NCBI GenBank assembly: GCA_903879715.1
Contig: CAIRMR010000186.1
Span: 1 to 64,000, forward strand
DNA: 64,000 nt
Direction: 5' to 3'
Source: an uncultured Bacteroidales bacterium
Lineage (GTDB): Bacteria > Bacteroidota > Bacteroidia > Bacteroidales > UBA4417
Shown here piece after piece: positions 41,813 to 49,526 of the stretch (within the stretch, counting starts at the first letter, position 1; each line of letters starts with the position of its first letter). Under the pieces are notes generated by a model. It worked only from the letters and a program-made list of their open reading frames with translations, was not told the DNA's origin and did no database searches. The position numbers and the translations under genes were made by a program.

Positions 41813-44800
41813 CTACGCCACCTCCGCGTTCCTATTCACCCTCTCAACCAACTCTATTATCCTTGCTGAAGTCCCTTTATCAAAGATTCCTATTCCATCT
41901 GAGCTTACTTCTGTAAATGGTGGTTCAAATAGCTTATCCGGTTCGATGATGCCATTAACAGCCAGGAAGTCAATAATTTTGTTGATGAAGCGTATCTGGA
42001 CTGAGTTTAGGGTTTGGTTGTTCAGGATTTCACCAAAGGCTTGCTTGGCGGCGTTGATATCCATGCCGATTATTTCACGGACAAACTTACCTAAAGGCTT
42101 CTCTCCATATACTTTAATGAATTCTTCCCTGGTGCCAATGGAGCCTTGCTGGAATAACATGCGTTCCAGTTCATCAAGTTCTGCCTGGGTAATAGGCACA
42201 TTATTCCGGAGTTTATAAATAGTGAGGTGATTCTTTTGCTCTTTCAGGAATTGTTCAACCTTGCGCTTGTATGCATCCAGGTCATTAAAGTTTTTTACCA
42301 ACTGGAATTCCTTCAGGTTTTCACCAAACTCATCTTCAAAATCGGTGAAGTAAATTGGCCTGGTTTCAAAGTCCAGGAATTTGATAAGGTCTCGCAGGTC
42401 GATTCTGATACGTTCTATTGCAGGTATGCTGGCATCTTTCCAGAAGGCTTTATCTTGCACTGTTTTAATGGTGCCCATCTTTTGAGCAACGGAAGGAATA
42501 GAGGCTTTTTTACTCAGTTTGGCAGCAGTGGTTACAACTTTATGTATCAGGGCTATTTGTTTCTTCTCACCATTTAAAACACTGAGTTGCAATTCCAGCA
42601 TCAAAGCATCAAAGCGTTTAGCCATTTCATCCTGATCTGTTTCAAGCATCAGGGGTGAAATATGGGTGAACAACTCACGTATATCCAGATCATTGAGTGA
42701 ATTCCAACTATTCGGGTCCTGGTATTTTTCTACTACTTCCCAGTGCTGTCGGACAATAAAACTATCAGTATTCAAGGCTTGTGTTTGTTTTACAAGCTGG
42801 TCAATCAATGCTTGTCCATATTCCTTTAATTCAGTTTCTTCCTGGCTTAACAACACAAATGCCAGGCGCAAACGCAGTTCAAAAAGGCGTTGGCTGAGGG
42901 TTTTAAAATTGCTGGCTTCAAAGCCTTTGGGATTTACATTGAAGAATTCAAGGTTCTCGCAGAAGTCGAAAATTACAAACTCTCGTTTGTCTTCATCTTT
43001 GGCAAACAGGTCTTTACAAAGTCGTGTGCCTCTGCCCAGCATTTGCCAGAATTTAGTACTACTCCTTACAGGTTTGAAAAAAACAAGGTTGCAAACTTCT
43101 GGTACATCAATTCCGGTATCCAGCATATCCACCGAAATGGCAACCTGTGGCATGTTATGTACAATTTTGAACTTTTTCAGTAAATCATACCTGTATTCTT
43201 CCTGGTAATCAATTACTTTAAAGAACTCACCTTTGTATTCAGGATATTGCTTGTTGAAACGATCCTCAATGAATTTAGCATGTTTGTGCGATCGGGCAAA
43301 TATGATTGTCTTTGCCAGTTTATCACCTCCTTCCACTTTAATACCGTATTGCATCAGATGAGCAATCACTTTATCAACCGTATCCGCATTAAATAACCAT
43401 GCATTTAAAGCATCAGCTTCAATTTCATCCGGAAACAGACCGGTTAAAGGATCAGTAAATTGTTCTTCATAGGTTTGTTGTTCTTCCTCACTGAGTTCAG
43501 CATATTTAATGCCCTTACGCTGAAACTTTATGGGTACTGAAATGGCTTTGGGAGGAACCAGAAACTTATCATTTACAGCCTGCTCCAATTCATAGGCATA
43601 GGTCGGGTTGTTGGGTTCCAGATCAAATAAAGCATAGGTGTCACGATGCGTATCGGATTTTGGTGTTGCTGTTAATCCAAGCCTGATGCCGTCAAAATAT
43701 TTAAAGATGTGTTTGTACCTGTTATAAACTGAACGGTGGATTTCATCAAAAATGATCAGGTCGAAATGGCCAACACCATAAAACCGGTTGTCTCCATCCA
43801 CTTCACCATCAATCATGTTGATAATGGTTTGATAGGTGGAAAAGACAATACGGCTGCTCTCATCTTCTTTCTCCTTGGTTAAATCAACAGCATGAAGGTT
43901 TGGAAGGTAATCGTTCAGGTTGACTTTGGCCTGGTGAATTAAGGCATTGCGATCAGCTAAAAACAGCACTCGTTTTATCCAGCCTGCTTTGCTTAACAAA
44001 TCTATTATAGACGCTGAAACGCGGGTCTTTCCTGTGCCGGTAGCCATGACCAGCAGGGTCTCACGATGGTTCTTTTCAAGGGCTTCATTAACCATACGAA
44101 TTGCTTCGTGCTGGTAATGCCTGTCGGTTATTGACTGGTTAACCTTTTTTATTGATAAGGGAGTTTTCAACGTTCTGCGTTGAATAAGAGCCTGTAATTC
44201 ATCAGAAGTATAAAATCCAAAGACTTCCCTTGGCGCATAATTCAAATCATCCCATATCCATGTTTTAAAACCACTGGAATAAAAAATAACAGGACGCTGA
44301 CCACATTCTATCTGCAAACAATCCGCGTATAATTTTGCCTGGTGCTGACCCACACGGGCATCACGCCTGGTTCTCTTGGCTTCAACCACGGCCAATGGTT
44401 TGCCATCGTTACCCCAAAGCACATAATCAACCCAGCCTTTTCCATCTGTGCCCTGATCCTTTGGCATATGATGTACAGGAAATTCAGCTACATTATGGCC
44501 TTGCGGGTCCCAGCCAGCTTCACGCAATAAGGTATCAATGTATAATTTGCGGGTAAAGTCCTCATTCGGATCAATGGGAGGCGGTACAAATGATATATTT
44601 TGTTCTTTGATGGCTTTGATACCGGCAAGTTCTTCCTGTAACTTTTTTAGTTCTTCCTGCTGCTGGTAGTATGCCTGTTCCAGTTTTTTAAGTTCTTCTT
44701 TGCTTTTGTCTTTACCTGGTTCTTTGTCAATAAGGTTTTCATCGAAAGCAGGAACCTTTATTTTTTCTTCGTTGTAAACTTGTGTAACCCAACCAATAAA

Positions 44801-45142
44801 GCCATGCAGCAGGTGAAGCATATGCAAAGCTTCCTGTGGTTTAATTTTAGCGTTGGTGTGAACCGCGTTGTTGCCTGATTTGCGTACCAGGTTGATCTGG
44901 TTAAACTGATTGGGCGCAACTATATTCTTAAAGCCCTGTTCGTGCATTAATGAGCTGAGGGAAGTATCATAAGGCAATACCAGGTCAGCATCATGTTCAA
45001 ATATCCAACGTACCCATTCTTCGAGGCTTTTACGGCAAAGCATGGCAGCATACAGTGGTGCACTGTACACATGTTTTTCAGCTTCCTGAGGAGTAGTGGC
45101 TAAGGAAGCCCATTTTGCAGGTATGAAGGAGAAATTACTCAT
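41813..45142 (-). CDS. hsdR: Type I restriction endonuclease subunit R
   Basis: An 1109-residue motor-nuclease subunit. An N-terminal DUF4145-like helical region (about 1-130) is followed by a coiled-coil (about 145-180), a PD-(D/E)xK nuclease site (DYVLWGNDGKPLAVVEAKRT, about 235-255), and helicase motor domains with Walker A ATGTGKT (367-373), DEIH (466-469) and LTATPKSDT. The C-terminal region binds the methyltransferase. It translocates and cleaves DNA when the recognition site is unmethylated. Its ATG overlaps the hsdS stop codon (ATGA), so the two are translationally coupled. It is the last gene of a four-gene operon. Confidence 0.95.
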   Translation of the reverse strand: MSNFSFIPAKWASLATTPQEAEKHVYSAPLYAAMLCRKSLEEWVRWIFEHDADLVLPYDTSLSSLMHEQGFKNIVAPNQFNQINLVRKSGNNAVHTNAKIKPQEALHMLHLLHGFIGWVTQVYNEEKIKVPAFDENLIDKEPGKDKSKEELKKLEQAYYQQQEELKKLQEELAGIKAIKEQNISFVPPPIDPNEDFTRKLYIDTLLREAGWDPQGHNVAEFPVHHMPKDQGTDGKGWVDYVLWGNDGKPLAVVEAKRTRRDARVGQHQAKLYADCLQIECGQRPVIFYSSGFKTWIWDDLNYAPREVFGFYTSDELQALIQRRTLKTPLSIKKVNQSITDRHYQHEAIRMVNEALEKNHRETLLVMATGTGKTRVSASIIDLLSKAGWIKRVLFLADRNALIHQAKVNLNDYLPNLHAVDLTKEKEDESSRIVFSTYQTIINMIDGEVDGDNRFYGVGHFDLIIFDEIHRSVYNRYKHIFKYFDGIRLGLTATPKSDTHRDTYALFDLEPNNPTYAYELEQAVNDKFLVPPKAISVPIKFQRKGIKYAELSEEEQQTYEEQFTDPLTGLFPDEIEADALNAWLFNADTVDKVIAHLMQYGIKVEGGDKLAKTIIFARSHKHAKFIEDRFNKQYPEYKGEFFKVIDYQEEYRYDLLKKFKIVHNMPQVAISVDMLDTGIDVPEVCNLVFFKPVRSSTKFWQMLGRGTRLCKDLFAKDEDKREFVIFDFCENLEFFNVNPKGFEASNFKTLSQRLFELRLRLAFVLLSQEETELKEYGQALIDQLVKQTQALNTDSFIVRQHWEVVEKYQDPNSWNSLNDLDIRELFTHISPLMLETDQDEMAKRFDALMLELQLSVLNGEKKQIALIHKVVTTAAKLSKKASIPSVAQKMGTIKTVQDKAFWKDASIPAIERIRIDLRDLIKFLDFETRPIYFTDFEDEFGENLKEFQLVKNFNDLDAYKRKVEQFLKEQKNHLTIYKLRNNVPITQAELDELERMLFQQGSIGTREEFIKVYGEKPLGKFVREIIGMDINAAKQAFGEILNNQTLNSVQIRFINKIIDFLAVNGIIEPDKLFEPPFTEVSSDGIGIFDKGTSARIIELVERVNRNAEVA

Positions 45143-46338
45143 GAGACAAGTTCGCCGGTGAAGGCTTTTTGGATTAACGAATCAAAAAGTTGATTAGTTT
45201 TTAACAAAGATTCCTTGGCGTTTTCAAGGCTATTATTTATTGATTCAATGATCAAAGAATAATTGTTTTGCAATGCGAATGGAGGTAATTCAATTTTAAT
45301 ACCCATTAATTTTTCTTTCGAAATATTAGGCATTGATCCAGCTGCTCCACCTGCCAAGGATTGAATATTACTTCTTTTGGAAGAATGGGTTAACAGACCA
45401 TGCAAATAGACAGGTGAAACTATTGAATCTTGCTTTAATTTAAATCGAAATATCAAATCAGATAACATTAAATGAGGCCTGGTTTTCTTAACTAATGCAC
45501 ATGCAGCGACTAATTCATATGTGTTCTTTCTGGAAAAAAGGAGATCACCATTCTTTACCTCAATATTCTCTCTTGGTTTATCGCATTTTAATAAAGCTTT
45601 GTTCTCATTTTCATTATAAACACATTTGGTAATTGCGCCTAATTTTAGCACACCCCATTCATCATTAGATGCACTTTTATCATAACACACTGGGCTCCAG
45701 CCACTTTCTATTTTTTCTAAAATTTCTTTAAATGTTACTCTTTGCCACTCTTTCTCATTCTTCACCGGATCCCCAAACATATCTATAAAAATAGCCTGAG
45801 CCAGTTCATCGTATTTTTTAAGCAGTTGCTGGTCTTTGCGTTTTAAGGCATCGGCAGCATCGAGGATTTCGGCAATTCGTTTTTGGATGGGGAGTGGGGG
45901 AATGGGGATTAGGATGTCTTTCAGCGATGAACCACTTATATGTGGAATGGTTGCCCCTGTACGTTGTGATTTGATGGTTTCATTTTTTGACTCTAAGAAC
46001 CAAAATAAGAACCGTGCGTCAATTTCTGGGTTTTTTATAAATAATCTTGCTAAAGTACTTCCTATCACTCCTTCATATCCAACCCCAACCTTACCTGCAT
46101 TTGCTCCATCCCAAGCAATTATCAAATCATTTGGATTACACCAAACACCTTTGTCATTTGTATACTGAGGATTTTTGTCTCTATGTAAATCTTCAATATT
46201 TATATAACGATGAGCTCCATTAAGTATAGGAGTATGTTTTTTGCCTTTTGATATTGAAATCAAATTACCTAAATGTGTTTGTCCCCAACTCATGCCAGCA
46301 TTGTTTTTAATTGGTTTACTCTTGATTAATCCTTCCAT
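45139..46338 (-). CDS. hsdS: Type I restriction-modification specificity subunit S
   Basis: A 399-residue protein with two target-recognition domains (about 15-145 and 200-360), each followed by a conserved helix: LPIQKRIAEILDAADALKRKDQQL (about 150-175) after the first, and a second helical region (ENAKESLLKTNQLFDSL) at the C terminus. HsdS sets the bipartite DNA recognition sequence. Its start overlaps the preceding nuclease gene by 13 bases, and its stop overlaps the hsdR start by 4. The recognition sequence cannot be read from the protein. Confidence 0.95.
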   Translation of the reverse strand: MEGLIKSKPIKNNAGMSWGQTHLGNLISISKGKKHTPILNGAHRYINIEDLHRDKNPQYTNDKGVWCNPNDLIIAWDGANAGKVGVGYEGVIGSTLARLFIKNPEIDARFLFWFLESKNETIKSQRTGATIPHISGSSLKDILIPIPPLPIQKRIAEILDAADALKRKDQQLLKKYDELAQAIFIDMFGDPVKNEKEWQRVTFKEILEKIESGWSPVCYDKSASNDEWGVLKLGAITKCVYNENENKALLKCDKPRENIEVKNGDLLFSRKNTYELVAACALVKKTRPHLMLSDLIFRFKLKQDSIVSPVYLHGLLTHSSKRSNIQSLAGGAAGSMPNISKEKLMGIKIELPPFALQNNYSLIIESINNSLENAKESLLKTNQLFDSLIQKAFTGELVS

Positions 46339-47510
46339 TTTGCTATTTCCTGTTGAATAAAACCGGCTAATTGTTCTTTATCGGGCAGTTGCAATAAGTA
46401 TTTGGAAACAAAGTGTTTCTCGTCCATTCCGCTTAACGCGTATTCAACCAGTTTTTTGCCTTTTTCGGTACAGAGCAGTATGCCTATAGGTGGATTATCA
46501 TCTTCCTTTTTTACTTCTTCCCTATAATAAGCCACATACGCGTTAAGTTGCGAAAGATGTGCGTGTTTGAATGCGTCTATTTTCAGATCAATTAACACAT
46601 GGCATTTGAGTATGCGATGGTAAAATACCAGATCGACAAAATAATATTCATCATCAATCAGCATACGTTGCTGCCGTGCCTCGAAGCAAAAACCATGGCC
46701 TAATTCGAGTATAAACTCCTGCAAATGGTTGATTAAAGCTGTTTCAAGATCTTTTTCTTCAAGCAGTTGATTTACTTTCAACCCCAGGAAATCGAAGAAA
46801 TAGACTGATTTAACGGCATCGCCAGGTTGTTGGAGATCAATTTTTTGTTGCAACTGACTGAATGCCGATTCCGTGTTAAGCGAAAGGCCGGTTCTTTCGT
46901 AAGCCAATGTATTTATTTGCCGTTGTAACTCCTTAACACTTGGCGTAGTTTTGAGGATGAGAAGCTCGTAGAACCTTCTCTTTGTTTTATCTTCAATTTT
47001 TAGCAGTTCAACGAAATGGGTAAATGAGGATCGCTCAATAAGACTTAGATAATAAAGGTCTCCGGCAGGTAAATTTTGGTCGGACTGAACTGTTAACAGG
47101 GGTAGTTTTGCTATTAACTGAGATTCGTCAGTCAGCGACTGACTAATTTCATTCGTTCCATGTGTGGCTTTTTGTAATTCGTCAGTCAGCAACTGACGAA
47201 TGTTAAACGGCAACCAGATTTCGGAATTCCGGAACAGCGCCAGAAGAATTCCAGGGTATAAATTATAGAATTGACGGCAGAGTTTAAGGTTTGTCTCGGC
47301 CAATCCTTTTATTTTAACATTCAGAGCTATAGTGGCAATCAACTGTTCGCCGTACTTTGCCCTGTCTTCACCTTTCTGTTCAAATTCAACAATGTAGTAA
47401 CCGATTAACCAATTACGGATGGTAAGGTTAATGTTTACAGCCTTTACCGCTTGCTGCTGAAAGCTTTGATGGGTTTGCTGAATGCTGTTTACCAGGATTT
47501 CGAAATTCAT
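46326..47510 (-). CDS. DUF1016 (YhcG-like) PD-(D/E)xK nuclease inside the type I operon
   Basis: A 394-residue two-domain protein. The N-terminal helical DUF1016 domain (about 1-100, SFQQQAVKAVNINLTIRNWL, IATIALNVKIKGLAETNLKL) is joined by a linker (about 100-135) to a C-terminal PD-(D/E)xK nuclease-like domain (about 200-370), with D308-x-K310 in HVLIDLKIDAFKHAHLSQL and an acidic QQRMLIDDEYYFVDLVFYHR region before it. The stop of hsdM overlaps its ATG (ATGA) and its own end overlaps hsdS. The role is unknown; association with type I loci suggests defence or control of foreign DNA. Two near-identical palindromes are inserted in frame in the linker. Confidence 0.85.
   Translation of the reverse strand: MNFEILVNSIQQTHQSFQQQAVKAVNINLTIRNWLIGYYIVEFEQKGEDRAKYGEQLIATIALNVKIKGLAETNLKLCRQFYNLYPGILLALFRNSEIWLPFNIRQLLTDELQKATHGTNEISQSLTDESQLIAKLPLLTVQSDQNLPAGDLYYLSLIERSSFTHFVELLKIEDKTKRRFYELLILKTTPSVKELQRQINTLAYERTGLSLNTESAFSQLQQKIDLQQPGDAVKSVYFFDFLGLKVNQLLEEKDLETALINHLQEFILELGHGFCFEARQQRMLIDDEYYFVDLVFYHRILKCHVLIDLKIDAFKHAHLSQLNAYVAYYREEVKKEDDNPPIGILLCTEKGKKLVEYALSGMDEKHFVSKYLLQLPDKEQLAGFIQQEIAKWKD
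47123..47201. repeat. Pair of near-identical 25-bp palindromes within the DUF1016 gene
   Basis: ATTCGTCAGT-CAGCG-ACTGACTAAT at 47123-47147 and ATTCGTCAGT-CAGCA-ACTGACGAAT at 47177-47201. The second is a perfect 10-base hairpin with a 5-base loop; the first has one mismatch. They are 54 bases apart and encode QLLTDEL and SLTDESQ, the linker of the nuclease. Confidence 0.9.
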
Positions 47511-48970
47511 GAAAGCATCGTTTTTAGCTGGTTTAACAATGCCGCCCGTTCTTTATCCAGGGTTTCAATCTCTGAAATTATTACGGTTGGCTTTTCATAT
47601 ATTTTCACTTCGTGTACTACTTCTTTATAACGATTGATGCTCAGGTCGTATTTATTATCCCGTATTTCGGTAACAGGAACCATAAAACTGCTGTCAGTTC
47701 TGCTACGGGTGATTTCTTTTTCCTGGTTTTTAAAGCGTTGAATAATATCAGGAATATCATTGGCTTCAATCTGGCTGCGTTTATCATCAAGGCTAAAGCC
47801 ATCAGCCTTCATATCGTAAAACCAAACCTTATCAGTACCACCACTGTTGGTTTTGGTAAACAATAATATAGCTGTACTTACTCCTGCATACGGTTTAAAT
47901 ACACCGCTTGGCATGGAGATAACTGCCTGTAGCCTTTGACGATCTATAATTTCCTTTCGAATTTGTAAGTGTGCGTTAGAGCTCCCAAATAATACACCAT
48001 CAGGAACAATAACAACAGCACGTCCGCCAAGCCTTAATCCTCTTAGAATAAGAGCCAGGAAAAGCAATTCAGTTTTCTTACTATCAACTACAGCCAGGAT
48101 TTTACCATCCACTGCTTCACGGTCCAGACTACCTTTAAATGGTGGATTGGAAAGCACCAGGGTGGCTTTATCAGTAAACCCCGCATTGGCTTCACTAAGT
48201 GAATCTACATCCTGTAACTGAGGGTTTTCGATGCCATGCAGTATCATGTTCATGGCACCAATACGGATCATGGTAGGATCGAATTCCATACCCATAAACA
48301 TTTTATTCTGGAAATGCTGTTTTACATCCTCCTTGTATAATTCGTTTTCGTAATGTTCACGGATGTATTCACCGGCCACAGTCTGGAAACCACAGGTACC
48401 TGAGCTTGGATCACAAATCACATCTTCAATGGTAGGTTGCACCAGTTCCACCATCATGCGGATAATATGCCTGGGAGTGCGAAACTGTCCATTCTGACCG
48501 GCAGAGGCGATTTTACTTAATAAATACTCATATACATCCCCTTTGGTATCACGGTCACGCATATCCACATTCGAAAGCATTTCAACCACCTGGGCCAGCA
48601 GTCGGGGAGTGGGTATCATAAAGGTAGCGCCCTTCATAAACTTGCTGAAAGCCGCGCTACGGTTGCCTACATTACGCAGAAAATCAAAGACCCCCTCATT
48701 CCTGGTAAACATCTTATGCATTACCTCAGGGTCCATATTCTTGAACCAGCTCCAGCGCAATTCGTATTCTTCTTCACTATAAATAGGCTCTTCGATAGGC
48801 TTTTTCAGCAGGTTAGCCTTTTGTTCTCGTTGTGTTTGCAGTTCATCCAGCCTGCGGATAAAAAGCAAAAAGGTCATTTGTTCAATAACAGTTAAGGGGT
48901 TTGAAAGTCCCCCTGTCCAAAACGCTTCCCAGACTTTATCTATTTGTGATTTGAGTTCTCCGGTGATCAT
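47507..48970 (-). CDS. hsdM: Type I restriction-modification methyltransferase subunit M
   Basis: A 487-residue N6-adenine methyltransferase. The N-terminal helical domain (about 1-140) is followed by the catalytic domain with SAM motif DPSSGTCGFQT (about 182-192) and motif IV SNPPF at 274-278 (N275). It methylates the recognition site together with HsdS, protecting host DNA. It is the first gene of the operon hsdM - DUF1016 nuclease - hsdS - hsdR and is coupled to the next gene by an ATGA overlap. No exact -7 box was found in the spacer upstream; TATTTATTTG is a near miss. Confidence 0.96.
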   Translation of the reverse strand: MITGELKSQIDKVWEAFWTGGLSNPLTVIEQMTFLLFIRRLDELQTQREQKANLLKKPIEEPIYSEEEYELRWSWFKNMDPEVMHKMFTRNEGVFDFLRNVGNRSAAFSKFMKGATFMIPTPRLLAQVVEMLSNVDMRDRDTKGDVYEYLLSKIASAGQNGQFRTPRHIIRMMVELVQPTIEDVICDPSSGTCGFQTVAGEYIREHYENELYKEDVKQHFQNKMFMGMEFDPTMIRIGAMNMILHGIENPQLQDVDSLSEANAGFTDKATLVLSNPPFKGSLDREAVDGKILAVVDSKKTELLFLALILRGLRLGGRAVVIVPDGVLFGSSNAHLQIRKEIIDRQRLQAVISMPSGVFKPYAGVSTAILLFTKTNSGGTDKVWFYDMKADGFSLDDKRSQIEANDIPDIIQRFKNQEKEITRSRTDSSFMVPVTEIRDNKYDLSINRYKEVVHEVKIYEKPTVIISEIETLDKERAALLNQLKTMLS

Positions 48971-49200
48971 GCTAAAAATTTAATGAATTATGCGCAAATA
49001 AATATTGTGTTTATATATGGAATGCTAATGGGGCAGTCCGGAATAGTAAATTGAGTACCAAAGTACAAAATATAAGCATCATAGAATTAATATTTATTGA
49101 ATTGTTAATTCTGTCAGTTATCTGCGAAATAAAAATTTCAAAATTCTATACGTACTAAAAATATAAAACCCTATGCCTGTATTTTAACGGGTAAGCTTGC

Positions 49201-49215
49201 CCTGTTCCGGGCACT
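49201..49215 (+). other. Possible remnant of a tRNA-Leu 3' end
   Basis: CCTGTTCCGGGCAC at 49201-49214 matches the 3' end of tRNA-Leu(CAG), CCTGTTCTGGGCAC, at 13 of 14 positions, and is followed by a strong terminator just as the intact tRNA is. Upstream similarity is weak. It may be a displaced tRNA end left by an insertion between 41361 and here, or a coincidence. Confidence 0.4.
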
Positions 49216-49222
49216 GATTTTG

Positions 49223-49268
49223 AAAAAACCGCTTGTTAAACAATAGTTTACGGGCGGTTTTTTCTTTT
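49223..49268 (+). terminator. Rho-independent terminator not preceded by an intact gene
   Basis: AAAAAACCGC (49223-49232) pairs with GCGGTTTTTT (49254-49263), with TAAAC/GTTTA inside, and a T-rich tail follows. No intact plus-strand gene precedes it within the 556-base spacer (48971-49526), only the tRNA-like remnant. On the minus strand it could also act upstream of hsdM. Confidence 0.8.
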
Positions 49269-49462
49269 TTGGCACTTTTCTTTATTTGGTAATTTATAAA
49301 TTTTTAAAATACTCTTGGCTGGATTCTGATTAAGCAATTACATTTTTTGATATTCATTAAACAGGAATACCTATATTTACTGATTAATTTGAAGAACAGG
49401 CATTGGCCATTTATGAAATTTCCTGATTTATAGAACTACCCGGAACCAGAATATCTCTCACA

Positions 49463-49490
49463 TTTCATTGTTTAGAAATGGATAAATTTG
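49463..49490 (+). promoter_or_regulatory. Possible promoter of the PKD protein gene
   Basis: TAAATTTG at 49483-49490 fits TAnnTTTG, 36 bases before the ATG. The upstream partner is imperfect (TTTC at 49463 with 16-base spacing, or TTG at 49468 with 12). The remaining spacer shows no other gene. Confidence 0.4.
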
Positions 49491-49526
49491 CAAAGAAAAT
49501 AATCTAAATAACTGAGATTACCCATC

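Noticed and set aside
48971-49200. Promoter with TATTTATTTG upstream of hsdM
   Set aside because: Spacing between TA and TTTG is four bases, not two, so it does not fit TAnnTTTG.
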